DNA from: Nonomuraea glycinis
GTDB lineage: Bacteria > Actinomycetota > Actinomycetes > Streptosporangiales > Streptosporangiaceae
Length of the DNA: 64,000 bases
NCBI RefSeq assembly: GCF_014646515.1
Contig: NZ_BMNK01000009.1
Location: 124,001 to 188,000 of the forward strand
Reading direction: 5' to 3'
Of the stretch, positions 57,381 to 64,000 are shown in pieces (positions within the stretch are counted from its first letter, which is position 1; each line of letters opens with the position of its first letter). The notes under the pieces were generated by a model. That model saw only the letters and a program-made list of their open reading frames with translations, was not told the DNA's origin and did not search any database. Position numbers and translations under genes: made by a program.

Positions 57381-59233
57381 CGTCGCCGTACGTTCTCCCC
57401 GCCCTGCGGCGATCCGATCCACGGCCCCTCGATCGACGGGTCGAGCACGCCCTCCTCCAGGAAGGTGTAACGGCCGTCGAGCACATAGCGGGCCAGCCGT
57501 ACGTCCTGGCTGTCGCTGTTGTCCCAGAGCCGGTCGAACAGCGTGTCCACCCGCCGCCTGGCCTGCCGGCAGAAGGTGTCGGCCAGCTCGTACGGCCTGC
57601 GGCCCAGATCGTGGGCGTCCTCCTCGGCCTTCACGCAGACCGCCGTCATCGCGAACAGCTCGGCGCCGATGTCCACGATCCGGCCGAGGAACGACTGCTT
57701 GTGCTCCAGCCCGCCCTGCCAGCGCGACATCCCGTAGAAGGTGGCCCGCGCGAGCTTCCTGCTGGTCCGCTCCACGAACCGCAGGTGTGCCGCCAGCGGG
57801 CCGAAGGCCGCGTAGGCCGTGGGCAGGTTGCCGGCTCCCGTCACCAGGCCCGGCAGCCAGCGGGCGTAGAAGGCGCCGGCCCGCTTGAGCGCCTGGACGC
57901 GTTCCGCACGGGAGGCGTCCGGGTCGATCAGCTCGCCGGCCGCCGACAGGTGCGCGTCCACCGCCTCCCGGGTGATGAGCAGGCGCATGATCTCCGAGGA
58001 GCCCTCGAAGATGCGGTTGATCCTGGAGTCGCGCAGCATCTGCTCCGCCGGGACCCCGCGCTCACCGCGCGCGGCCAGCGACTCGGCCGTCTCGAAGCCG
58101 CGGCCGCCCCTGATCTGGACGAGCTCGTCGAGCACCTGGTAGGACAGCTCGGAGGCGTACAGCTTGGCCAGCGCGGCCTCGATCCTGATGTCGTTGCGCC
58201 GGTCGTCGGCCATCCGCGCGGTCAGCTCGCAGAGCGCCTCCAGGGCGTAGGCGGTGGCCGCGATGAAGGCGATCTTCGTGGCGACGGCCTCGTGCTCGCC
58301 GATCTTGCGCCCCCACTGGACGCGGGCGTTGCCCCACTCGCGGGCGATCTTCACGGCCCACTTGGCGCCGCCCGCGCAGGTGGCGGGCAGCGAGAGCCGG
58401 CCGGTGTTGAGCGTGGTGAGCGCGATCTTCAGGCCCTGGCCCTCGCGGCCGATCAGGTTCCTGGCCGGCACCCGCACCTGGGAGAACTCCGTCACGCCGT
58501 TCTCGATGCCGCGCAGCCCCATGAACGAGTTGCGCCGCCTGACCGTGATGCCGGGCGAGTCCCCCTCGACGACGAAGGCGCTGATCTTCCCGCCCGTCCT
58601 GGCCATGACCACCAGCAGGTCGGCGATCACCCCGTTGGTCGTCCACAGCTTGACGCCGTCGATCACGTACTCGTCGCCGTCCCTGACCGCGGTGGTGCTC
58701 AGCCGCGCCGGGTCGGAGCCCACGTCGGGCTCGGTGAGCAGGAACGCCGAGATCTCGCCGCGCGCGCACCTCGGCAGGAACTCCCGCTTCTGCTCCTCGG
58801 TGCCGAACTGCTTGAGCGGCTGCGGCACCCCGATCGACTGGTGCGCCGACAGCAGCGTGGCCAGCGCCGGGCAGTAGGAGCCGACGAGCATCAGCGCGCG
58901 GCAGTAGTACAGGTACGGCAGGCCCAGCCCGCCGTACTCCTGCCCGATCGTGATCCCGAAGGCGCCGAGCCCCGCCAGGCCCTTGACCACCTCGTCGGGC
59001 ACCTGCGCGGTCCGCTCGATCAGCGCCGGATCGACGTGCCCGTCGAGAAAGCGCCGCAGCGCGATGACGAACTCCTCGCCCCGCTCGGCGGCCTCCTCGG
59101 GCACCTCCGGAGCCGGATGCACCAGATCCAGCCGTAGATCGCCGAGGAACAGCTGCTTGCCGAAGCTGGGGCGGGTCCACTCTCGCTCACGGGCCTGCTC
59201 GCCGAGCTCCCTTGCCTTGGCGTACTCGCTCAT
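57371..59233 (-). CDS. Large acyl-CoA dehydrogenase
   Basis: 620 residues from ATG 59233 with GGAGG upstream. N-terminal acyl-CoA dehydrogenase domain (GAFGITIGQEYGGLGLPYL, FLLTEPDVGSDPARLS, DGVKLWTTNG, FMGLRGIENG for FAD and acyl binding), a catalytic domain ending with QIRGGRGFE and RINRIFEGSSEIMRLLI, and an extra C-terminal 170 residues. This length fits the very-long-chain type (VLCAD-like) rather than the 380-residue short forms. Probably fatty acid or lipid breakdown. Its end contains operator 1 of the sugar importer. Confidence 0.93.
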   Translation of the reverse strand: MSEYAKARELGEQAREREWTRPSFGKQLFLGDLRLDLVHPAPEVPEEAAERGEEFVIALRRFLDGHVDPALIERTAQVPDEVVKGLAGLGAFGITIGQEYGGLGLPYLYYCRALMLVGSYCPALATLLSAHQSIGVPQPLKQFGTEEQKREFLPRCARGEISAFLLTEPDVGSDPARLSTTAVRDGDEYVIDGVKLWTTNGVIADLLVVMARTGGKISAFVVEGDSPGITVRRRNSFMGLRGIENGVTEFSQVRVPARNLIGREGQGLKIALTTLNTGRLSLPATCAGGAKWAVKIAREWGNARVQWGRKIGEHEAVATKIAFIAATAYALEALCELTARMADDRRNDIRIEAALAKLYASELSYQVLDELVQIRGGRGFETAESLAARGERGVPAEQMLRDSRINRIFEGSSEIMRLLITREAVDAHLSAAGELIDPDASRAERVQALKRAGAFYARWLPGLVTGAGNLPTAYAAFGPLAAHLRFVERTSRKLARATFYGMSRWQGGLEHKQSFLGRIVDIGAELFAMTAVCVKAEEDAHDLGRRPYELADTFCRQARRRVDTLFDRLWDNSDSQDVRLARYVLDGRYTFLEEGVLDPSIEGPWIGSPQGGENVRRRVV

Positions 59234-59505
59234 AGCATCCTCCCGCCGACAGTACGCCTGATGAAGATTGCTGTGTACTGCCCGACCGGCGGCGCTTTGC
59301 GCCACCTGTGCGCGAATTTAATCGGTTGTGCCGTACGACATCCGCGACCTAGAGTCGGTCACATGCGCCTTTACCAGTGAAGCGCCGCAGGCCGACTCGA
59401 TCGGCCCGGCCACTCAGCGACACCGCCCAGTCCACGCAGACGCGGCAGCTGAGCTTGCGGACCCGGCCTTCGGCCGCGTCGTGAGTCACGTGAAGGAGCC
59501 TTCTC
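59234..59505. other. Intergenic region between acyl-CoA dehydrogenase and small ORF
   Basis: About 270 bases between divergent genes. A plus-strand TTGTGC, 18-base spacer and TAGAGT (near 59325-59355) could be the promoter of the small gene. A long plus-strand frame (59328-59834) is not convincing. Confidence 0.4.
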
Positions 59506-59652
59506 ATGCGAGTACGTTCATCCGGCAAGAAGACCAAGCGCAACATCCCTGGCCACCCCGGCCGGGAGTTGCCGCCCATGCCCCGGCAACTGCCGAAGAT
59601 GCCGCAGCGGCCGATCGCGCCGCCCCGGCGGATTCCGCCCAAGGGCCGATAA
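59506..59652 (+). CDS. 48-residue Pro/Arg-rich small protein
   Basis: Starts MRVRSSGKKTKRNIPGHPGR, continues with ELPPMPRQLPKMPQRPIA and ends PPRRIPPKGR. GAAGGAG (59492-59498) lies 7 bases before ATG, an excellent ribosome-binding site, and a strong terminator follows 64 bases after the stop. It is basic, has no hydrophobic segment and no cysteine. I recognise no family. Possibilities are a nucleic-acid- or ribosome-binding peptide or a peptide precursor, but nothing supports one over the other. Confidence 0.65.
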   Translation: MRVRSSGKKTKRNIPGHPGRELPPMPRQLPKMPQRPIAPPRRIPPKGR

Positions 59653-59715
59653 GACCACTACCTGGATGGTGGAACCGCGGCGCCCGCCCGCCACGCCATG
59701 GGCGAGCCGCGACAG

Positions 59716-59762
59716 ACCGGTGCCCCGGCCCCTCATCAGAGGAGCCGGGGCACCGGCGTTTT
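59716..59762 (+). terminator. Rho-independent terminator after the 48-residue gene
   Basis: A 13-bp stem CCGGTGCCCCGGC/GCCGGGGCACCGG (59717-59729, 59744-59756) with inner CCTC-ATCA-GAGG, followed by CGTTTTGAC. Confidence 0.85.
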
Positions 59763-59835
59763 GACACCCTTTGGCGACCTTGTGGCAACCTGACGGCCAT
59801 GAGTTCGCCATCCATCACTGACAGGGGGCTGTGAC

Positions 59836-60240
59836 GTGGCTTCTCCTCCCGACCCCAGCCAAGATCGCCACTACCTGGAGCAGGTCATCGAGCAGACCCG
59901 CACGGCCATGCGCGGGCTCCGCCAGGCCAAGCGTCTGATCGGGCAGGTCGAAGGCACGGGTGAAGGCGCTCAGGGAATGATCCGGGCAGCGGCCGACGGG
60001 CGCGGCGGGCTCACCGGGATGCGGCTCGATCCACGCGCGCTGCGCCTCGACGTGGCGACGCTCGGCGCCGAGGTCACCCGGGCGATCCAGGCGGCGCAGG
60101 ACGACGCCGCCCGGCGCACCGCCGAGATCGTGGACGAGGCCGTGGGCGGCGTGGGAGCACTGCCCGAGCCGCTGGACGAGACCTTCGTGCGCGGCCGGGT
60201 GGACGCCGCCGCCCGCGACCTCTACTCGGCGGAGCTGTGA
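59836..60240 (+). CDS. YbaB/EbfC-like DNA-binding-type protein
   Basis: 134 residues, GTG start. Helical N-terminus (YLEQVIEQTRTAMRGLRQAKRLIG) then a beta-rich part GLTGMRLDPRALRLDV and a helical end (VTRAIQAAQDDAARRTAEIVDEA), the YbaB/EbfC-like plan seen in actinobacterial type VII clusters. Just before it an 11-codon frame (59799-59834, MSSPSITDRGL) ends one base before the GTG and may couple its translation; the AGGGGG within it serves as ribosome-binding site. First gene of a five-gene set. Confidence 0.78.
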   Translation: MASPPDPSQDRHYLEQVIEQTRTAMRGLRQAKRLIGQVEGTGEGAQGMIRAAADGRGGLTGMRLDPRALRLDVATLGAEVTRAIQAAQDDAARRTAEIVDEAVGGVGALPEPLDETFVRGRVDAAARDLYSAEL

Positions 60241-60635
60241 TGTCCGGGTTCGAGCTGAATCCCCGCGACATCCGCCCGCAGGACGTCGAGCGAGCCGAGG
60301 AACAGGCCGAGCGGGTCGAGGCGCTGCTCACCGAGCTCGCCGGGCAGGACGAGCTGCTGGCGGAGATCGTCGGCACGGGCCGCGGCGACGGCGGCCACGT
60401 GCACGCGGCCGTGGCCGCCGACGGCCGGGTGCTGAAGGTGGCCATCGAGCCGCGCGCGGTCCGCGAGGGCAGCGAGGCGCTCGCCGACGAGATCGTCCTG
60501 ACCGTACGGCGCGCCCAGCAGGACGCTCTTCGGCAGGTGGACTCCCTGGTCAGAGAGTCGCTGGCGGAGGCGCTGCCGGGAACGCCCCTCGACCCGGCCG
60601 AGCTTCGCGAGCGACTGGGCCGCCTTCTCGATTGA
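60240..60635 (+). CDS. YbaB/EbfC-like protein, second copy
   Basis: 131 residues from ATG 60240, overlapping the previous stop by one base (TGATG). The same plan as its neighbour: helix (ERAEEQAERVEALLTELAGQ), strand region GRVLKVAIEPRAVREG, helix (EIVLTVRRAQQDALRQVDSLV). The two were probably duplicated in place. Confidence 0.78.
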   Translation: MSGFELNPRDIRPQDVERAEEQAERVEALLTELAGQDELLAEIVGTGRGDGGHVHAAVAADGRVLKVAIEPRAVREGSEALADEIVLTVRRAQQDALRQVDSLVRESLAEALPGTPLDPAELRERLGRLLD

Positions 60636-60694
60636 CCATCCCTCTTACTCACATGACTCTCTTTGGTCACAACTGACCCGCTATCGTCAGGAAG

Positions 60695-61000
60695 ATGACT
60701 ACGGGGTTTGAGATGGGCAAGGAGACGCTGCGACAACATGCCTCGCGGATGCGCGGGCACGGAGCGGAGTACGACGCCGCGATCGCACGCCTGCGGGACC
60801 GCAGCGGAAAGTGGGGCGACGACGGACTCTTCGCCGCCATCGAGATGGCCTGGGGCGAGGCCCGCGACAGCATGGTGGCGGCCGTGCCCGCCCTGGGCGG
60901 CGCGGTCACCGGTGTCGGAGACGGCCTGACCGTGGTCCCCGCCAACGTCGAGGCGGCGGAGCACGCCAGCCGGCTGCCGGAGACCGACCCATGGCCATGA
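60695..61000 (+). CDS. EspC/WXG100-like secretion target
   Basis: 101 residues, helical throughout, with the amphipathic GFEMGKETLRQHASRMRGHGAEYDAAIARLRDRS (read in parts) and KWGDDGLFAAIEMAWGEARDSM, the length and layout of type VII secreted ESAT-6/EspC relatives. A strict WxG is absent (WGDDG). TATCGT (60682-60687) ends 7 bases before the ATG, so the mRNA may be leaderless. Confidence 0.72.
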   Translation: MTTGFEMGKETLRQHASRMRGHGAEYDAAIARLRDRSGKWGDDGLFAAIEMAWGEARDSMVAAVPALGGAVTGVGDGLTVVPANVEAAEHASRLPETDPWP

Positions 61001-61845
61001 TGCTGCCGCCGGAGCTGGACACGACCCTGGAGGCGGCCGGACTCTGGTTCCCCAACATCAACGAGGACGAGATCGATCTCGACGGGGAGGCGGCCCGGAT
61101 CGTGGAAGCCGGGACGGCACGGGCGAGCACCGGGGCGACCACCGGCGTCCAGGCCGCGCTGTCCGGCTACACCGGCGATTCGGCCACCCAGCTCGCGAGC
61201 TACTGGCGGGAGACCGGCACCGACTCCGGCCACCTGGCGCAGGCCGCCACCGCCATGCGGGTGGCGCCGGTGGCGCTGGACGGGCTGGCCACGGTGGTGA
61301 CGGGCACCAAGGTCGCCGTGGGCACCATCGCGGCGATCGGCACCGTACGGCTGGCCATGGCCCTGCTGAGCGGCGGGCCCTTCGCCGGGCTGTCGGCGAC
61401 CGCCTCGCTGCTCGCCACCCGGCGCGCGGGGGTGAAGGTCTTCCGGGAAGCCGCGGAGGGCAGCGGCAGGGTGCTGGCGCCCGCGGTCACCAAGCGCATC
61501 ACCCGCCCTCTGCATGACATTCTGGACAAGTTACGGCCTCCCGGTGGCGGCGGTGGCACTGCCCTGGCGGGCGCGGGGGGTCCGGGGCGGATACCCGTGT
61601 CCGGTCTGCGTGACTCCTTCGACCGGTCCCCCGGGATCATGCAGAGTAGGGGCGGCCGTGGCGGCGGACGCGGGCGTACCGAGAGCGAGGCCAACCTCAG
61701 CGCCGAGGAGCAGGCGGCGGTGGACGCCAAGGACGCGGGGCAGCCTTACGACCGCAGCGTGTTCAACAGGGCAGCGCAGAAGGAGAAGAAGGCGGAGAAG
61801 TTCGCCGGAGACAGGAACGCGCAGAAGCGAGGACGGAAGAAATAG
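60997..61845 (+). CDS. WXG-like N-terminal protein with charged C-terminus, possible secreted effector
   Basis: 282 residues. ATG 60997 overlaps the previous stop (ATGA); ATG 60991 is an alternative. The N-terminal 110 residues are helical and WXG100-like (ALSGYTGDSATQLASYWRETG). A hydrophobic stretch follows (about 105-145: VVTGTKVAVGTIAAIGTV and AMALLSGGPFAGLSATASLL), then a Gly/Pro linker and a basic end of about 60 residues (LSAEEQAAVDAKDAGQPYD then RSVFNRAAQKEKKAEKFAGD and RNAQKRGRKK). The layout of targeting helix, linker and variable C-terminus matches polymorphic toxins exported by type VII systems, but no nuclease motif is clear. Confidence 0.68.
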   Translation: MMLPPELDTTLEAAGLWFPNINEDEIDLDGEAARIVEAGTARASTGATTGVQAALSGYTGDSATQLASYWRETGTDSGHLAQAATAMRVAPVALDGLATVVTGTKVAVGTIAAIGTVRLAMALLSGGPFAGLSATASLLATRRAGVKVFREAAEGSGRVLAPAVTKRITRPLHDILDKLRPPGGGGGTALAGAGGPGRIPVSGLRDSFDRSPGIMQSRGGRGGGRGRTESEANLSAEEQAAVDAKDAGQPYDRSVFNRAAQKEKKAEKFAGDRNAQKRGRKK

Positions 61846-62103
61846 ATGGCTGACCGGCTCGAATTCACGACGCGGCACTTCTCGCTGAACAATCCGCGCG
61901 GCGAGGAGCAGGGAGATGTGCCCATGCTCCTGCGCAGGCTCGCCAGCACGCTGGAGGAGCTGGGGCGGATTGAGATCCGCGATCTGGTCCTGCACACCGA
62001 CAGCGACGACGACGGCGATCCCTGGCCGTTCGTGACCGTCTACTACGACCAGGTCCAGCAGGAGGAGCCGCCCGCCGGCAACGGCTACGGCACCCACCTG
62101 TGA
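61846..62103 (+). CDS. Small acidic protein, possible immunity protein or chaperone
   Basis: 85 residues directly after the previous gene: MADRLEFTTRHFSLNNPRGE, EQGDVPMLLRRLASTLEELG and HTDSDDDGDPWPFVTVYYDQ. It is acidic, as expected of a partner for the basic C-terminus upstream. I recall similar small actinobacterial proteins of unknown function next to such effectors, but the link is inference from position. Confidence 0.65.
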   Translation: MADRLEFTTRHFSLNNPRGEEQGDVPMLLRRLASTLEELGRIEIRDLVLHTDSDDDGDPWPFVTVYYDQVQQEEPPAGNGYGTHL

Positions 62104-62108
62104 GGTGA

Positions 62109-62138
62109 GCGATGCCCCGGCTCCGGCCGGGGCATCGC
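62109..62138. terminator. Bidirectional hairpin terminator
   Basis: Perfect 12-bp stem GCGATGCCCCGG/CCGGGGCATCGC (62109-62120, 62127-62138) between convergent genes. Confidence 0.8.
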
Positions 62139-62143
62139 CGGGG

Positions 62144-63289
62144 TCAGAGCCGCTCGATGATGGTGACGTTCGCCTGGCCGCCGCCCTCGCACATCGTCTG
62201 CAGGCCGTACCTGCCGCCGGTGCGCTCCAGCTCGTGCAGCAGCTTGGTCATCAGGATCGCGCCCGTGCCGCCCAGCGGGTGGCCCAGGGCGATGGCGCCG
62301 CCGTTGGGGTTCACCCGGGCGGGGTCGGCGCCGAGCTCCTTCATCCAGGCCAGCGGCACCGGCGCGAACGCCTCGTTGATCTCCGTCACGTCGATGTCGT
62401 CGATCGACAGCCCGGCCTTCTTCAGCGCCTTCTGGGTCGCGGGGATGGGCGCGGTGAGCATGTAGACCGGGTCGTCGCCCAGGAGCGCGAGCTGGTGGAT
62501 GCGGGCGCGCGGGGTGAGCCCGTGGTCCTTGACCGCCTGCTCGGAGGCGATCAGGAGGGCGCCGGAGCCGTCGGAGATCTGCGAGGAGGTGGCGGCGGTG
62601 ATCTGGCCGCCCTCCTTGAGGGTCTTCAGCGAGGCCAGCTTCTCCAGCGTGGAGTCGGGGCGCGGTCCCTCGTCGTGCTCGACGCCGTTGATGGGCGCGA
62701 TCTGGTCCTTGAAGTGGCCGTTCGCGATGGCCTTGGCCGCCCGCTGGTGCGACTCGAAGGCGAAGCGCTCCAGTTCGTCCCGCTTGAGCCCCCACTTCTC
62801 GCACATCAGCTCCGCGCCGCGGAACTGCGAGATCTCCTGCATGCCGTAGCGCTCGACCCATTTCTCGCCGAACGGGAACGGCATGCCCTTCTCCAGCGCG
62901 GCGGTGATCGACGAGCCCATGGGCACGATGCTCATCGACTCCACCCCGGCCGCCACGACCAGGTCCTGCGTGCCGGACAGCACGCCCTGCGCGGCGAAGT
63001 GGATCGACTGCTGGGAGGAGCCGCACTGGCGGTCGATGGTGACCCCGGCGGTGGTCTCCGGCAGCCCGGCCGACAGCCAGGCATTGCGCGCGATGTCCAT
63101 GCTCTGGGGGCCGAATTGCATGACGCATCCCATGATGACGTCCTCGACCGCCGAAGGGTCGACGCCGGTACGGTCGATCAGCGCCTTCAGCGAGTGCGCG
63201 GCCAGGTCCGTGGGATGGACGGTGGACAGGCCGCCCTTCTTCCTGCCGACGGGGCTACGGACCGCCCCGACGATGTACGCCTCTGCCAC
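62144..63289 (-). CDS. Acetyl-CoA acetyltransferase (thiolase)
   Basis: 381 residues, GTG start with CAGGAGG upstream. Catalytic cysteine in DRQCGSSQQSIHF (near residue 90), the NEAFAPVPLAW motif, the general base in GGAIALGHPLGGTGA and the second cysteine in MCEGGGQANVTIIE. Works in fatty-acid breakdown or acetoacetyl-CoA chemistry. Confidence 0.94.
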   Translation of the reverse strand: MAEAYIVGAVRSPVGRKKGGLSTVHPTDLAAHSLKALIDRTGVDPSAVEDVIMGCVMQFGPQSMDIARNAWLSAGLPETTAGVTIDRQCGSSQQSIHFAAQGVLSGTQDLVVAAGVESMSIVPMGSSITAALEKGMPFPFGEKWVERYGMQEISQFRGAELMCEKWGLKRDELERFAFESHQRAAKAIANGHFKDQIAPINGVEHDEGPRPDSTLEKLASLKTLKEGGQITAATSSQISDGSGALLIASEQAVKDHGLTPRARIHQLALLGDDPVYMLTAPIPATQKALKKAGLSIDDIDVTEINEAFAPVPLAWMKELGADPARVNPNGGAIALGHPLGGTGAILMTKLLHELERTGGRYGLQTMCEGGGQANVTIIERL

Positions 63290-63356
63290 AGTGCCTCCTG
63301 TAAACCGAGCAATATTCGGTCCTTACCCAGCAGGGTATAACAGAACGTTGCTCTGC

Positions 63357-64000
63357 TCACGTCGGCGGCAGCAGATCCTCCGCGCTGTCGACCCGGAACC
63401 GCCACCGGTCCACCGCCAGGCCGTTCAGCGACTCCGCCAGCGACAGCGCGAGCGCGCCCAGCTTCGCCTGGTCATCGCCGCGCAGCTCGATCGCGGTCAG
63501 CTCGCTCGCGAACGGCAGCAGCTCCTTCGCGGCGGGCGGCTGCCCCTTCTCCGGCACCACCAGCACCCGGATGCCACCGGCGTTGAAGACGAACTCCTCC
63601 TCCTGCTCGACCTCACCCTCCAGCAGCTCCAGCAGCTCCTCGGCGGCCGGCCGGGCCGGCAGGACCACCGCGGGCCCTCCCCCGTGCCCGTCGTCGGACG
63701 GATCGGTCACCTCGCCCCGGCACACCGCCAGCCCGCCCAGCCGGAACGCCAGCCCTTCGGCCAGATAGCGGTCGAAGTAGTCGAACGGCAGCGGGCCCTC
63801 CGCCGCCACCCGGCACGCCCACAGCTTCTCCAGCTCGCCGCCGACCAGCTCCGGCTCCGCCTCGACCGGGGCGTACACCCTGACGTCCGCCGCCACGATG
63901 TCGCCACCGTCCTCGCGGGCGTCCGGATCGGCCAGCCGTACCACCCGCAGCAACTCCGCGCGGTCCGGCTTGGCGGGCAGTGCCGCCGTCGGGCCAGTAC
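63357..64000 (-). CDS. Unknown protein, N-terminus beyond the window
   Basis: The frame is open from the right edge (last window bases translate TGPTAALPAKPDRAE before LLRVVRLADPDARED) to a TGA at 63357, so at least 214 residues are present and the start is outside. Visible are a Glu-rich segment (EELLELLEGEVEQEEEFVFN), a hydrophobic strand GIRVLVVPEKGQPPAAKELLPF and the end WRFRVDSAEDLLPPT. No family recognised. No membrane segment. Confidence 0.75.
   Translation of the reverse strand, partial: TGPTAALPAKPDRAELLRVVRLADPDAREDGGDIVAADVRVYAPVEAEPELVGGELEKLWACRVAAEGPLPFDYFDRYLAEGLAFRLGGLAVCRGEVTDPSDDGHGGGPAVVLPARPAAEELLELLEGEVEQEEEFVFNAGGIRVLVVPEKGQPPAAKELLPFASELTAIELRGDDQAKLGALALSLAESLNGLAVDRWRFRVDSAEDLLPPT

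Noticed and set aside
59328..59834. 168-codon plus-strand frame
   Set aside because: It overlaps the 48-residue gene in another frame and runs through its terminator; no ribosome-binding site and random-looking composition.

Overview
The window is chromosomal DNA from a high-GC actinobacterium. The inference rests on the GC-rich coding bias, frequent GTG and TTG starts, the gene order rpsL-rpsG-fusA-tuf-S10-spc-alpha, Mce-associated proteins, DasR-like operators and type VII secretion-like genes. The style is that of the Streptosporangiales (Nonomuraea or Streptosporangium type), but that family assignment is a guess.

Left part (1-31.4 kb). Reading along the minus strand from high to low coordinate, almost the whole translation superoperon is present: rpsL, rpsG, fusA, tuf; the S10 operon (rpsJ-rplC-rplD-rplW-rplB-rpsS-rplV-rpsC-rplP-rpmC-rpsQ); the spc operon (rplN to secY-adk-map); and the alpha operon (infA-rpmJ-rpsM-rpsK-rpsD-rpoA-rplQ-truA), followed by rplM-rpsI-glmM. 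Two sets of accessory genes interrupt it. A DUF1707-type membrane protein and a small secreted aromatic protein lie between map and infA. Three plus-strand genes lie between truA and rplM: a CAP-domain protein and two paralogous single-pass membrane proteins with repetitive cytoplasmic tails and a shared, unrecognised extracytoplasmic domain. Many gaps between genes carry perfect GC-rich hairpins. The rpsJ leader holds a particularly elaborate set.

Middle part (31.4-48.8 kb). rpoC and rpoB (minus) are followed by two Mce-associated membrane proteins, a TetR regulator divergent from an NTF2/SnoaL-like gene across a 43-bp palindromic operator, then rplL-rplJ with its leader, an LppX/LprG-like lipoprotein, a catalytically intact stand-alone TnpB, rplA-rplK, nusG, secE and tRNA-Trp.

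Right part (48.8-64 kb). This is ordinary metabolism and signalling: an aspartate aminotransferase, a 20-bp tandem repeat, a small lipoprotein, adenosine deaminase, an ECF sigma factor with its putative membrane anti-sigma factor, and a SAM methyltransferase. Next comes a sugar ABC importer (binding lipoprotein and two permeases, no ATPase) preceded by three DasR/NagR-like operators, which suggests uptake of N-acetylglucosamine or chitooligosaccharides powered by a shared MsiK-type ATPase. The window ends with a large acyl-CoA dehydrogenase, a 48-residue proline/arginine-rich small gene, a five-gene YbaB/EspC-like/WXG-like cluster that looks like a type VII secretion substrate module, a thiolase and a truncated unknown gene.

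The most promising unexplained items are the TetR/NTF2 operator, the rpsJ leader RNA, a hairpin core repeated in two distant operon gaps, the paralogous repeat-tailed membrane proteins with apparently leaderless promoters, the type VII-like module, and the dre-controlled importer.
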